The position numbers and the translations under genes were made by a program. 64,000 bases of DNA from Acinetobacter boissieri (GTDB taxonomy: Bacteria; Pseudomonadota; Gammaproteobacteria; Pseudomonadales; Moraxellaceae), in the NCBI RefSeq assembly GCF_900096955.1, contig NZ_FMYL01000004.1:62001-126000 (forward strand). Reading direction: 5' to 3'. This document shows positions 27,273 through 36,725 of this stretch, one piece after another (the first letter of the stretch is position 1; every line of letters begins with the position of its first letter). The notes beneath the pieces were generated by a model, which did not search any database, was not told where the DNA came from, and worked only from the letters and a program-made list of their open reading frames with translations.

Positions 27273-29336
27273 ATGAGAAAAATTAAAAAGTCATTAAACC
27301 AAGTTTTTAGTAGTATAAAACTACAGCTTGAACAACCTAAAATACTCAATGAGCAAGCACTCATTCAGCTCATTGAAATTATTCGCCCCAAGTCACCTAA
27401 AAATAGCCAAGAGGTGAAAAAAAACATTTTGGGGCTAATTCACTTTTTATCTACAGATACGCAATATTCAATGATATTTCGTAACTATTTACTTAAACTT
27501 ATTTCTAAATATAAACAGACTAACCTTTATGCTGACAGCGGTATTTTATCTTTAGATGGTTTTTGGGATCAGCTTGGCCAACGCATGATGTCTCATGTGT
27601 TGCCACCTGTATCTGACCATAGTGAATTAAAATATTTAATTAGCCAAGTTTTTTATTTAAAAACAGATCCGCAGTGGCTTGAACTCATAGAACTCAGTGA
27701 TTGGCAAACACTTTTACATTTACTTGACGAACATGAACAGCCTTCTGAAGCGAATACATATCATATTGAAGAAAGTATTTTAAAAGCAATTAATGTTTTA
27801 AGTTATCGTGTCAGTGGGATTGGCCTCTTCCCAGAACTCATTTACGCAGACCCAAAACTAAACGAGCATGAATCTCCTTTTTTAGCACAAAATCGTGAAA
27901 TTATTGAACTCATTGAACAATTTAGACGCTGTATTGAACATAGAGAACGTATAGGTGTCTGCACGCCTAGCGACTCAGCACAAGTCTTTGTTATGCTTGA
28001 ACAGTGCCAAGGTGTAGTCAGTAACATTCGTCGTGCCACAAAACGTATAGGTGTAAGTCTTAATCTGACCTATTTACTCACCGTACTTGAGCAAAGTTTA
28101 GAACGCATTGAATCTTTGATTCGAATTTTAGATGAAAAAGCAACTGTGCGACATACAGCTATTCGTGATTTGCTCTATGACCTTGTCAAAGCCAACCACA
28201 ATGAAAAACGTGTAGGTGCTTTGCTCTCTGCAAACAGTGAGTTGCTTGCTTTACAAGTCACTGAAAATGCAAGTAAAACTGGGGAAACCTATGTAAGCAC
28301 AGATAAAAAAGGCTTTTTCTCTATGTACCGTGCAGCCGCTGGTGCAGGTTCTATTATTGCCCTCATGTCTGTGATAAAAATTCTGACTGCAAGGCTCTCC
28401 CTTGCACCACTTTTTCATGCGATCTCATATAGCTTAAATTATAGTTTAGGTTTTGTGCTCATTCATGTATTACATTTTACGGTCGCAACCAAGCAACCTG
28501 CCATGACTGCGGCAGCACTGGCTTCTACTGTACAACATAAAAAACGTTCTAAAACAGCCCAGTTGGCTGAATTAGCAAACTTGATTGTTAATATTATTCG
28601 TACGCAATTTATTGCTATTTTAGGCAATATTTCTATTGCTATACCTGTTGCAGGATTAATCACCTACCTTTGGCCGATGCTTTTTGATGAAAAATTACTC
28701 ACCAATACAAAAGCTGTCTCTTTACTACATGCACTTGACCCATTTACCTCTTTAGCTGTCCCTCATGCAGCCATTGCTGGCGTATGTTTGTTTTTATCAG
28801 GCCTAATTGCTGGTTATTTTGATAATATGGCGATTTATAGACGTATTGGACCTCGACTCAAACACCATCAAGGTCTAAATAAACTGTTAGGACAAGCACG
28901 TCAAGATCGCTTTGCAAACTATATTGAGCGTAATCTCGGTGCAATTTCAGGTAACTTTATTTTTGGCTTCATGCTCGGTAGCATGGGCACCATTGGTTTT
29001 ATTTTAGGGTTACCCTTAGATATTCGCCATATTGCTTTTGCTTCTGCCAATTTAATTCAGGGGCTTATGAGTATTAATGGTACACCAGATCTTGGCCTAA
29101 TTTTGGTTTCAATTTTAGGGGTAATACTTATTGGTATGACAAACTTGTTTGTGAGTTTTTCACTGACAATTATTGTTGCATTAAGATCTAGACGTGTGCG
29201 CTTTGAACAATGGAAACCACTGGCGAAATTGGTGGTTACCCACTTTATCAACCGACCAAGCGAATTTTTTTGGCCACCAAAAGGGCAAGTTATCGCTAAA
29301 AATGACGTAAATCAAACACAAAATAAAGAACATTAA
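27273..29336 (+). CDS. membrane protein of the 'site-specific recombinase' (Gcr, COG4389) family
   Basis: A 687-residue protein with a long helical N-terminal half and a C-terminal half with several membrane segments. These include stretches around 350-395, 430-465, 485-515, 555-590 and 605-640. The characteristic segment HAAIAGVCLFLSGLIAGYFDN followed by YIERNLGAISGNFIFGFMLG marks the family annotated 'site-specific recombinase'. None of the catalytic residues of tyrosine or serine recombinases is visible, and the membrane topology makes a recombinase role doubtful. It lies 10 nt after ispB. Its true function is unknown. Confidence 0.75.
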   Translation: MRKIKKSLNQVFSSIKLQLEQPKILNEQALIQLIEIIRPKSPKNSQEVKKNILGLIHFLSTDTQYSMIFRNYLLKLISKYKQTNLYADSGILSLDGFWDQLGQRMMSHVLPPVSDHSELKYLISQVFYLKTDPQWLELIELSDWQTLLHLLDEHEQPSEANTYHIEESILKAINVLSYRVSGIGLFPELIYADPKLNEHESPFLAQNREIIELIEQFRRCIEHRERIGVCTPSDSAQVFVMLEQCQGVVSNIRRATKRIGVSLNLTYLLTVLEQSLERIESLIRILDEKATVRHTAIRDLLYDLVKANHNEKRVGALLSANSELLALQVTENASKTGETYVSTDKKGFFSMYRAAAGAGSIIALMSVIKILTARLSLAPLFHAISYSLNYSLGFVLIHVLHFTVATKQPAMTAAALASTVQHKKRSKTAQLAELANLIVNIIRTQFIAILGNISIAIPVAGLITYLWPMLFDEKLLTNTKAVSLLHALDPFTSLAVPHAAIAGVCLFLSGLIAGYFDNMAIYRRIGPRLKHHQGLNKLLGQARQDRFANYIERNLGAISGNFIFGFMLGSMGTIGFILGLPLDIRHIAFASANLIQGLMSINGTPDLGLILVSILGVILIGMTNLFVSFSLTIIVALRSRRVRFEQWKPLAKLVVTHFINRPSEFFWPPKGQVIAKNDVNQTQNKEH

Positions 29337-29406
29337 TTTTATTTTAGGTTATATTTTAACAAGTAAGACTTAAGAAAAAATTGAGCAACACCTTATAACT
29401 TGAAAA

Positions 29407-29430
29407 AAAGTGTACTCACGAGTACACTTT
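29407..29430. promoter_or_regulatory. 24-bp palindrome upstream of the PAP2-adeIJK operon
   Basis: Perfect 10-bp arms AAAGTGTACT and AGTACACTTT around CACG lie 41 nt before the PAP2 start. No T run follows on the plus strand, so as a terminator it is weak. It overlaps a possible -10 (TAAAAT) region. Its symmetry and size match a TetR-type operator. In A. baumannii the TetR-family repressor AdeN controls adeIJK. Confidence 0.5.
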
Positions 29431-29471
29431 AAAATAATCATATTACAAACAACAGATAATAGGTGTAATAC

Positions 29472-30119
29472 ATGGTGTATTACGTATTGCTTTTAGGGTG
29501 CTTATCTTTATTTTGTGGCATATATATGCTTCACAATCTAGCCCTGCATGCTCTAGATGACCAAATGCTTATTTGGGTTACACAGTATCGCACTACATTT
29601 TTAGATAGCCTGACAATCTTAATGTCTAAACTTGGTGGCATGCCGGCTTTTATTGTTGTGCTATGCATCTATGGTGTTGTGTTTGTAAAAAGAAAGAAAT
29701 ATGTCAAAACCGCTTTTTTATTACTAAGCAGTATTGGCGCTATTGGTATTGGATGGTCCCTCAAATATGCAGTAAACCGTGATCGGCCTCAACTTATTGA
29801 ACATCTTGTTCAAAGTTATGGTGCGTCATTTCCAAGTGCTCACAGTTTATATGCTGCTGTTTTAGCGACATTTACTCTATTATTTGTCTGTCAAGACTTG
29901 CACCACAAATACCGAAATATATGCATTTACATCATCTCCTACTGGCCTATTGCCATGGGGACTTCTAGGGTTTACTTAGGCGTACATTATCCATCCGATG
30001 TACTTGCTGGTTGGGGTGTCGGTTTCATTTGGGTAGCATTGCTTTATTTACTTTATCAACACAAGTACACCCCCCATTTTCATGAAAAATCAAAGTTAAA
30101 AATAGAGGTGAAATCATGA
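29472..30119 (+). CDS. PAP2-family membrane phosphatase
   Basis: A 215-residue integral membrane protein with about six helices and the three acid-phosphatase signatures: KYAVNRDRP, PSAHS and SRVYLGVHYPSD. Such enzymes hydrolyse phosphatidylglycerophosphate, undecaprenyl diphosphate or other lipid phosphates at the outer face of the inner membrane. The exact substrate is not clear. Its TGA overlaps the adeI ATG by four bases (ATGA), so translation is coupled to the efflux operon. A linked lipid-phosphatase and drug-pump unit is typical of Acinetobacter. Confidence 0.9.
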   Translation: MVYYVLLLGCLSLFCGIYMLHNLALHALDDQMLIWVTQYRTTFLDSLTILMSKLGGMPAFIVVLCIYGVVFVKRKKYVKTAFLLLSSIGAIGIGWSLKYAVNRDRPQLIEHLVQSYGASFPSAHSLYAAVLATFTLLFVCQDLHHKYRNICIYIISYWPIAMGTSRVYLGVHYPSDVLAGWGVGFIWVALLYLLYQHKYTPHFHEKSKLKIEVKS

Positions 30120-31369
30120 GGTCAGCTAATTTTTTAGCACCAACGCTAAGCATTTGTGCCTTAGCACTCAGCCTAACACTCGCAGGTTGCAGCAAAAATG
30201 AATCTAATCAAGGTGCAGCAGGAGGGGGACAACAAGCGCCAGCACCTGAAGTTGGTGTACTCACTGCACAAGCTCAAGGCGTTGCTCAATCTATTGAGCT
30301 ATCAGGGCGTACAACAGCCTACCAAATCGCTGAAATTAGACCACAAACAAGCGGTATTATTTTACGCCGTTTATTTACTGAAGGGAGCTATGTACGTGAA
30401 GGCCAAGCACTTTATGAACTTGACTCACGCAGTAACCGTGCAACTGTAGACAATGCAAAAGCAAGTGTATTGCAACAAAAAGCAAATTTAAATGCGTTAG
30501 AGACGAAACTAAATCGTTATAAACAACTTCTTGCAAGCAATGCGATTGCAAAACAAGATTTTGATGATTTAACAGGTCAAGTTAATGTTGCAAAAGCACA
30601 AGTCGCAGCCTCTCAAGCGCAAGTGAACAATAGCGAAATTGATTTAGGTTATTCAACGATTCGTGCGCCTATTTCGGGTCAATCTAGCCAATCTAATGTC
30701 ACTGTCGGTGCTTTAGTTACAGCCAGTCAAACCACTGCTTTAACAACGATTCGCCAACTTGATCCAATTTATGTCGATATTAATCAATCAAGTAATGACT
30801 TATTACGCTTACGCCAAAGCTTAAGTCAAGGCAAAATTGATCGCAGTAACAATACTAAAGTACGCCTAAAGCTTGAAGACGGAACCTATTACCAAACTGA
30901 AGGTAGTCTTGCGTTTTCAGATGCAAGTGTGAATGAGCAAACAGGGACTGTAACCTTACGTGCTGTTTTCCCAAATCCTAAACACCTTTTACTACCAGGC
31001 ATGTATGCTCAAGCAGAGATTGTCCAAGGTGTTGTACCTAATGCGTTTATAATTCCTCAATTGGCTGTAACTCGCTTACCATCAGGTCAAGCAGCAGCGA
31101 TGGTTGTCAATCAAAAAGGTGTGGTTGAATCACGTATTGTTGAAACAAACGGTACTCAAGGACAAAACTGGATTATTACTAAAGGCCTAAATAATGGTGA
31201 TCGTGTCATTGTTGATGGTGTTGCCAAAGTCAAAGAAGGCATGCAAGTAAAAACCAAGCCGTATCAAAGCAATACTCCAACACCTACTGCTCAAACTAAA
31301 CCAGAGAACGTAGATAAAACAGGAACTGCGAGTGAGCCAAGTACACAACAAAAACCTTCAACAGTTTAA
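30116..31369 (+). CDS. adeI: RND efflux periplasmic adaptor AdeI
   Basis: AdeI is the membrane-fusion protein joining AdeJ to AdeK in a tripartite drug pump. The 417-residue precursor has a lipoprotein signal (lipobox LAGC, Cys25). A split biotinyl-lipoyl domain contains IRPQTSGIILRRLFTEGSYV and GYSTIRAPISGQ, and a coiled-coil hairpin lies between about residues 115 and 175. Beta-barrel and membrane-proximal domains follow. The C-terminal tail is a Pro/Thr/Gln-rich low-complexity extension. GAGGTG lies 5 nt before the ATG. It closely resembles A. baumannii AdeI in remembered sequence. Confidence 0.93.
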   Translation: MRSANFLAPTLSICALALSLTLAGCSKNESNQGAAGGGQQAPAPEVGVLTAQAQGVAQSIELSGRTTAYQIAEIRPQTSGIILRRLFTEGSYVREGQALYELDSRSNRATVDNAKASVLQQKANLNALETKLNRYKQLLASNAIAKQDFDDLTGQVNVAKAQVAASQAQVNNSEIDLGYSTIRAPISGQSSQSNVTVGALVTASQTTALTTIRQLDPIYVDINQSSNDLLRLRQSLSQGKIDRSNNTKVRLKLEDGTYYQTEGSLAFSDASVNEQTGTVTLRAVFPNPKHLLLPGMYAQAEIVQGVVPNAFIIPQLAVTRLPSGQAAAMVVNQKGVVESRIVETNGTQGQNWIITKGLNNGDRVIVDGVAKVKEGMQVKTKPYQSNTPTPTAQTKPENVDKTGTASEPSTQQKPSTV

Positions 31370-31383
31370 AGGGGTCGGATACG

Positions 31384-34300
31384 ATGGCTAAATTTTTCAT
31401 TCACCGACCCATTTTTGCTTGGGTCATTGCATTAGTCATTATGCTTGCAGGGATTATTTCTTTGCTCAAAATGCCTATTTCGCAATATCCAACCATTGCA
31501 CCACCTAAAATTTCTATTAGTGCCGCTTACCCTGGTGCATCTGCAGAAACCATTGAAAATACAGTGACTCAGGTCATTGAACAACAAATGAATGGCTTAG
31601 ATGGTTTACGTTATATTAGCTCAACCAGCTCTGCTACAGGTGCTGTGAGTATTGATGTTAACTTCAAACAAGGTGTAAACCCAGATATTGCACAAGTTCA
31701 AGTACAGAACAAATTGCAAACTGCAACCTCATCTTTACCAGATATTGTACAAAGACAAGGGATTACAGTTAAAAAGTCTGGTGCCAGCTTTTTACAAGTC
31801 TTGTCATTTTATTCACCAGACAATTCTCTTGATGGTCCATTCATTAAAGATTATGTCAATAGCCATATTTTCGATACCCTAAGCCGTGTAAGTGGTGTGG
31901 GTGAGGTACAGGTATTTGGTGGTTCTTATGCCATGCGTATTTGGCTAGACCCTGCAAAACTCAATAGCTATCAACTGACTCCAAGTGATGTCTCAGCGGC
32001 CATTCAAGCACAAAATTCTCAAGTTGGCGTGGGTCAAGTCGGTGGGGCACCATCTGTTCCTGGTCAAGTAATCAACGCAACAGTCAACTCTCAAAGTTTA
32101 TTACAAACACCTGAACAATTTAGAAAAATTATCTTAAAAAATAATGCAGGTGCAATTGTTTATTTAGGTGATGTGGCCAAAGTTGAATTAGGTTCATCTG
32201 ACTATGCATTCGATTCTAAATTTAATGGTAAACCTGCGGCAGGTATTGCAATCCGTTTATCTACAGGTGCAAATGCGTTAGATACATCAAAAAATATTGA
32301 AAAAGCACTTGAACAACTAAGACCAAACTACCCTGCTGGTCTAAAAGATGATATTGCTTTTGACAGCACACCATTTATTAAAATTTCAATTGAGAATGTT
32401 GCTCATACACTCATTGAAGCCGTTGTTTTAGTATTTATTGTCATGTTCTTGTTCTTACAAAACTGGCGCGCAACGATTATTCCAACACTGGCTGTACCTG
32501 TTGTTGTGCTTGGCACATTTGCAATTATTGGTGCACTAGGCTTTTCTATTAACACACTTACTATGTTTGCAATGGTGTTAGCGATTGGTCTATTGGTCGA
32601 TGATGCGATTGTTGTTGTAGAAAACGTAGAACGGATCATGGTTGAAGAACATCTAGATCCTGTAACAGCAACTGAGCACTCCATGAGCCAAATTTCAGGC
32701 GCGCTTGTTGGTATTACAACAGTATTGACTGCCGTATTCGTACCTATGGCATTTTTCACAGGTACAACAGGGGTTATTTACCGCCAGTTTTCAATTACAC
32801 TTGTAACTGCAATGATCTTATCACTGATCGTAGCATTAACATTTACCCCTGCTTTATGTGCCACCATATTAAAACAGCATGAAAAAGACAAACCTGAAAG
32901 CAACTCTATTGTCGCTAAATTTTTCAGATGGTTTAATCACAGCTTCGAACGTGTTGCTGGAAGATACCAAAACGGTGTAAACCGTATGACTCACCACCGT
33001 GTGATCTCCGGTATATTCTATATTGCAATCATTGTCGTTTTAGGCCTACTCATCAAGGTATTGCCAAACTCGTTCTTACCAGACGAAGATCAAGGCGTTA
33101 TTATGACGTTGGTGCAACTTCCACCAAACGCAAGCTTAGAACGTACCGACAAAGCCTTAGACCAAATCGAAAAATATTTTACCGTGCAAGAAAAAGCGGC
33201 GGTTGAATCTGTATTTACAGTTTCGGGCTTTTCATTCACTGGACAAGGCCAAAACCAAGGTTTAGCCTTTGTTAAACTTAAAGATTGGAAAGATCGTACT
33301 TCACCAGATACTCAAATTGGTGCAATTACAGGTCGTGCAATGGCCCTCAATGGTATGGTTAAAGACGCGTCTTTAATTTTCCCACTACAATTACCAGCAA
33401 TGCCTGAACTTGGTACAAGTGCTGGTTTTGACTTTATGCTTAAAGATGTTGGTGGTAATGGTCATGCCAAGCTACTTGCAGCACGTAATACCATCTTAGG
33501 TCTTGCGTCGCAGGACAAACGTATTGGTAATGTTCGACCAAATGGTATGGAAGACACTGCACAATATCAAGTCAGTATAGATCAAGCAAAAGCAGGTAGC
33601 TTAGGTGTAAGCATTGCCGATATTAATAGCGCAATGAGCGTGGCTTGGGGTGGTAGTTATGTTAATGACTTCCTAGACCAAGGACGTATCAAAAAAGTCT
33701 ATTTACAAGGCGAAGCCTCTGCACGTATGCAACCTGAAGACTTAAATAAATGGTATGTACGTAATAGTGCTGGAAACATGGTGCCATTTTCTGCCTTTAC
33801 AACAGGCCACTGGACATACGGTTCACCAAGTTTAATTCGCTATAACAGCTCATCTGCGATGGGTCTTCAAGGTGGACCTGCGCCGGGTATCAGCTCGGGT
33901 GAAGCCATGCAAGCCATGCAAGAGATCATGCAAAAACTTCCATCTATGGGTATGACTGGATTCTCTTATGAGTGGACAGGTCTTTCTTTAGAAGAAAAAG
34001 AATCAAGTGGTCAAGGTATCTATGTATATGGTTTATCACTGCTCATCATTTTCTTATGTCTTGCGGCATTGTATGAAAGCTGGTCTATTCCATTTTCGGT
34101 GCTCCTCGTTATTCCAATTGGTATTATTGGTGCGGTATCTTTAACCTTCTTTGGATTCTATGTATTAAAAAATCCTAATTTGGTTAATAATATTTACTTC
34201 CAAGTCGGCATTATCTCAGTGATTGGTTTATCTGCGAAAAATGCCATCTTGATTGTAGAATTTGCAAAAGAGTTACAGGAAAAAGGCGAAGAACTCTTCG

Positions 34301-34563
34301 ATGCGACATTACATGCCTCTAAAATGCGTTTACGTCCTATTATTATGACCACTTTAGCATTTGGCTTTGGTATTTTACCTTTAGCTATCTCAAGTGGTGC
34401 AGGTGCAGGAAGTCAACACTCTGTAGGTTATGGCGTACTTGGTGGTGTGATCAGCTCATGCTTACTCGGTATTTTCTTTATTCCTGTATTCTTTGTCTGG
34501 ATTCGTAGTATTTTTAAATATAAGCCAAATACAACAATATCTTCTCAGGAGCATAATTCGTAA
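31384..34563 (+). CDS. adeJ: RND efflux inner-membrane transporter AdeJ
   Basis: AdeJ is the proton-driven pump of the complex, exporting beta-lactams, fluoroquinolones, tetracyclines and other compounds in A. baumannii. The 1059-residue protein has the HAE1 layout: 12 membrane helices and two large periplasmic loops. The paired Asp of the proton relay are in IGLLVDDAIVVVENVERIM (helix 4) and the Lys partner is in GLSAKNAILIVEFA (helix 10). It lies 14 nt after adeI and its TAATG overlaps adeK by one base. Full length and apparently intact. Confidence 0.95.
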   Translation: MAKFFIHRPIFAWVIALVIMLAGIISLLKMPISQYPTIAPPKISISAAYPGASAETIENTVTQVIEQQMNGLDGLRYISSTSSATGAVSIDVNFKQGVNPDIAQVQVQNKLQTATSSLPDIVQRQGITVKKSGASFLQVLSFYSPDNSLDGPFIKDYVNSHIFDTLSRVSGVGEVQVFGGSYAMRIWLDPAKLNSYQLTPSDVSAAIQAQNSQVGVGQVGGAPSVPGQVINATVNSQSLLQTPEQFRKIILKNNAGAIVYLGDVAKVELGSSDYAFDSKFNGKPAAGIAIRLSTGANALDTSKNIEKALEQLRPNYPAGLKDDIAFDSTPFIKISIENVAHTLIEAVVLVFIVMFLFLQNWRATIIPTLAVPVVVLGTFAIIGALGFSINTLTMFAMVLAIGLLVDDAIVVVENVERIMVEEHLDPVTATEHSMSQISGALVGITTVLTAVFVPMAFFTGTTGVIYRQFSITLVTAMILSLIVALTFTPALCATILKQHEKDKPESNSIVAKFFRWFNHSFERVAGRYQNGVNRMTHHRVISGIFYIAIIVVLGLLIKVLPNSFLPDEDQGVIMTLVQLPPNASLERTDKALDQIEKYFTVQEKAAVESVFTVSGFSFTGQGQNQGLAFVKLKDWKDRTSPDTQIGAITGRAMALNGMVKDASLIFPLQLPAMPELGTSAGFDFMLKDVGGNGHAKLLAARNTILGLASQDKRIGNVRPNGMEDTAQYQVSIDQAKAGSLGVSIADINSAMSVAWGGSYVNDFLDQGRIKKVYLQGEASARMQPEDLNKWYVRNSAGNMVPFSAFTTGHWTYGSPSLIRYNSSSAMGLQGGPAPGISSGEAMQAMQEIMQKLPSMGMTGFSYEWTGLSLEEKESSGQGIYVYGLSLLIIFLCLAALYESWSIPFSVLLVIPIGIIGAVSLTFFGFYVLKNPNLVNNIYFQVGIISVIGLSAKNAILIVEFAKELQEKGEELFDATLHASKMRLRPIIMTTLAFGFGILPLAISSGAGAGSQHSVGYGVLGGVISSCLLGIFFIPVFFVWIRSIFKYKPNTTISSQEHNS

Positions 34564-36020
34564 TGCAAAATATATGGTCTATTACAGGTCGTAGTCTTGC
34601 AGTATCTACGCTCGCAATTGCTTTGGCTGCTTGCCAAAGCATGCGTGGGCCAGAGCCTGCTGTTAAAGCGGACATTCCTGCAAACTATGCTTCTTCACCA
34701 TCAACGCAAGGTAAATCTATTGCCGAACAGGGCTATAAAGACTTTTTCTCAGATCCTAATCTAACTCAAGTCATCGATCTTGCGCTCAATAATAATCGTG
34801 ATTTACGCACAGCTGTACTTAATATTGAAAAAGCGCAAGCACAGTATAGAATCAGTGAAAATAATCGCTTACCTGAACTCAATGGTAGTACAAGCTTTAA
34901 TCGTTTAAAAAGCTCAGATACGGGCTATAAAGCAGTAAGTGTCTACTCTGTTGGTTTAGCTGTTACATCATACGAGCTTGATTTTTGGGGTCGCCTCAAA
35001 AGCCTTAAAGATGTTGCTTTAGATAACTATCTAGCACTACAAAGTACGAAAGATGCGACACAAATTAGTCTCATTAGTAGCGTGTCTGAAGCATGGTTAA
35101 CTTATGCGTATGCAAGTGCTAACTTAAAACTTGCAGAAGACACCCTCACGACCCAACTCGATGCTTATAAACTCAATAAGAAGCGTTTTGATGTCGGGAT
35201 TGACAGCGAAGTACCTTTGCGTCAAGCAGAAATTTCTGTGGAAACAGCACGTGCAGATGTAGGTAACTATAAAACGCAAGTAATGCAAGCACGTAATGCA
35301 CTCAACCTATTGGTTGGTCAAACTGTACCTGAGCAATTATTGCCAAAAACGAGCATTAAGCAGGTAACGAAAGAAAGTATATTTGCGACTGGTTTAAGTA
35401 GCGACTTACTGACTAATCGTCCAGATATTCAGCAAGCAGCATACAATTTAAGTGCAATGGGTGCAAATATTGGGGCTGCTAAAGCACAGCTTTATCCAAG
35501 CATTAGCTTAACCAGTACCGCAGGACTTGCCTCGACTGACTTATCAGACCTGTTTAAATCTGGTTCATTTATTTGGTCAGTTGCACCATCATTAAATATT
35601 CCTATTTTTGATTGGGGTACACGTAAAGCCAATGTGAAGGTGGCACAAGTTAATCAAGAAATTGCTTTAGCTAGTTACGAAAAAACCATTCAAACAGCTT
35701 TTAAAGAAGTCAGCGATGCATTGGCCACTAAACAAAATATTGGTGAGCGCTTACAAGCACAGACCAATTTAGTCAATGCAACGAATCGTACTTATGCGCT
35801 TTCAAATGCACGTTATCGTGCAGGAATTGATGGCTATTTAACTGTGCTTAGCGCACAAAAAGATGCGTACAGTGCACAAAAAGCACTATTAGCATTACAA
35901 CAATCTGCGCTCAACAATCAGATTGAGCTCTATAAAACCCTTGGTGGTGGTGTGAAGGTTTATAATACGGACCAAGTTGTGTATACGCCATCAAGTGCAG
36001 ATGCTAAAAAAAACCAATAA
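34563..36020 (+). CDS. adeK: outer-membrane efflux channel AdeK
   Basis: AdeK is the TolC-like outer-membrane duct of the AdeIJK pump. The 485-residue precursor has a lipoprotein signal with LAAC (Cys24). Two OEP (outer membrane efflux protein) repeats follow, with the typical VIDLALNNNRDLRTAVLNI, SYELDFWGRLKSL, TNRPDIQQAAYNL and WGTRKANVKVAQVN patterns. Its start codon overlaps the adeJ stop by one base, so synthesis is coupled. A strong terminator closes the operon. Confidence 0.94.
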   Translation: MQNIWSITGRSLAVSTLAIALAACQSMRGPEPAVKADIPANYASSPSTQGKSIAEQGYKDFFSDPNLTQVIDLALNNNRDLRTAVLNIEKAQAQYRISENNRLPELNGSTSFNRLKSSDTGYKAVSVYSVGLAVTSYELDFWGRLKSLKDVALDNYLALQSTKDATQISLISSVSEAWLTYAYASANLKLAEDTLTTQLDAYKLNKKRFDVGIDSEVPLRQAEISVETARADVGNYKTQVMQARNALNLLVGQTVPEQLLPKTSIKQVTKESIFATGLSSDLLTNRPDIQQAAYNLSAMGANIGAAKAQLYPSISLTSTAGLASTDLSDLFKSGSFIWSVAPSLNIPIFDWGTRKANVKVAQVNQEIALASYEKTIQTAFKEVSDALATKQNIGERLQAQTNLVNATNRTYALSNARYRAGIDGYLTVLSAQKDAYSAQKALLALQQSALNNQIELYKTLGGGVKVYNTDQVVYTPSSADAKKNQ

Positions 36021-36038
36021 CACTCATCAAATCGCATT

Positions 36039-36071
36039 AAAAAACGCCCAATTTATTTGGGCGTTTTTTTT
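36039..36071. terminator. terminator after adeK
   Basis: A stem with core CGCCCAA/TTGGGCG, A-rich left arm and a run of eight T on the right lies 18 nt after adeK. It could serve the convergent gene to the right as well. Confidence 0.92.
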
Positions 36072-36142
36072 ACACTTTTTACTTTTATTTGACCTTTTAT
36101 AACCTAACAAATGACTACTTTTTGAATGTATAGTAAATATCT

Positions 36143-36688
36143 TTAAATATGATTTTGAATATTTTTCTGAATTTGCAACAAAAGTCGCCGTCTAATCCAA
36201 CCACTTACAGGGCGTATTAAATACCAATAAGGCCTAAATTTAAGCAAAGCCTTTCTATCTATACAGAAGACACGAGTTTCAGTGGTAAGACATGTATACT
36301 CTTCATCTATTTTTTGAATAGAAAAATATAAAGTAAGCTTAGCGTGATTTTCGTGCTGAAATTCTAAAAATGATGAACCATCTGGAATATTCACCAACCC
36401 ATAGTCAGCTTTCCAAAACTGCCCCACTAAACCCCAAATAACCTCTTGATGATCAAGTTGCTCTAATAAGGTAAAATGATCAAGACCAAAAAGTATTTCA
36501 GATCTCTTTTCTTTGTAAAATAACTTTTTAGGAAACTCTCTTAGAGCAATAGCATATCTAAAAAGAGAGTCATCATTGGCACTGTAGTTCAGCACAGCTT
36601 TCATGATCTGCTCAGGCGATGCCTTTATATTTAAGTGATGCTCCTCTTTATACGTATATACAGGCAAATACTTTATATTTAATGGCAT
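36143..36688 (-). CDS. uncharacterised protein, possible SRPBCC fold
   Basis: A 181-residue protein without signal peptide. The N-terminal half includes LNIKASPEQIMKAVLNYSAND. The strands LTLYFSIQKIDEEYTCLTTETRVFC and a basic C terminus FRPYWYLIRPVSGWIRRRLL recall the START/SRPBCC-like domains that bind hydrophobic ligands. This is an impression, not a proven match. It lies 37 nt after another uncharacterised gene on the same strand and converges on adeK. Function unknown. Confidence 0.6.
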   Translation of the reverse strand: MPLNIKYLPVYTYKEEHHLNIKASPEQIMKAVLNYSANDDSLFRYAIALREFPKKLFYKEKRSEILFGLDHFTLLEQLDHQEVIWGLVGQFWKADYGLVNIPDGSSFLEFQHENHAKLTLYFSIQKIDEEYTCLTTETRVFCIDRKALLKFRPYWYLIRPVSGWIRRRLLLQIQKNIQNHI

Positions 36689-36725
36689 ACGATAACCCTC
36701 ATGACCAATTAAAAGTAAAACTACA

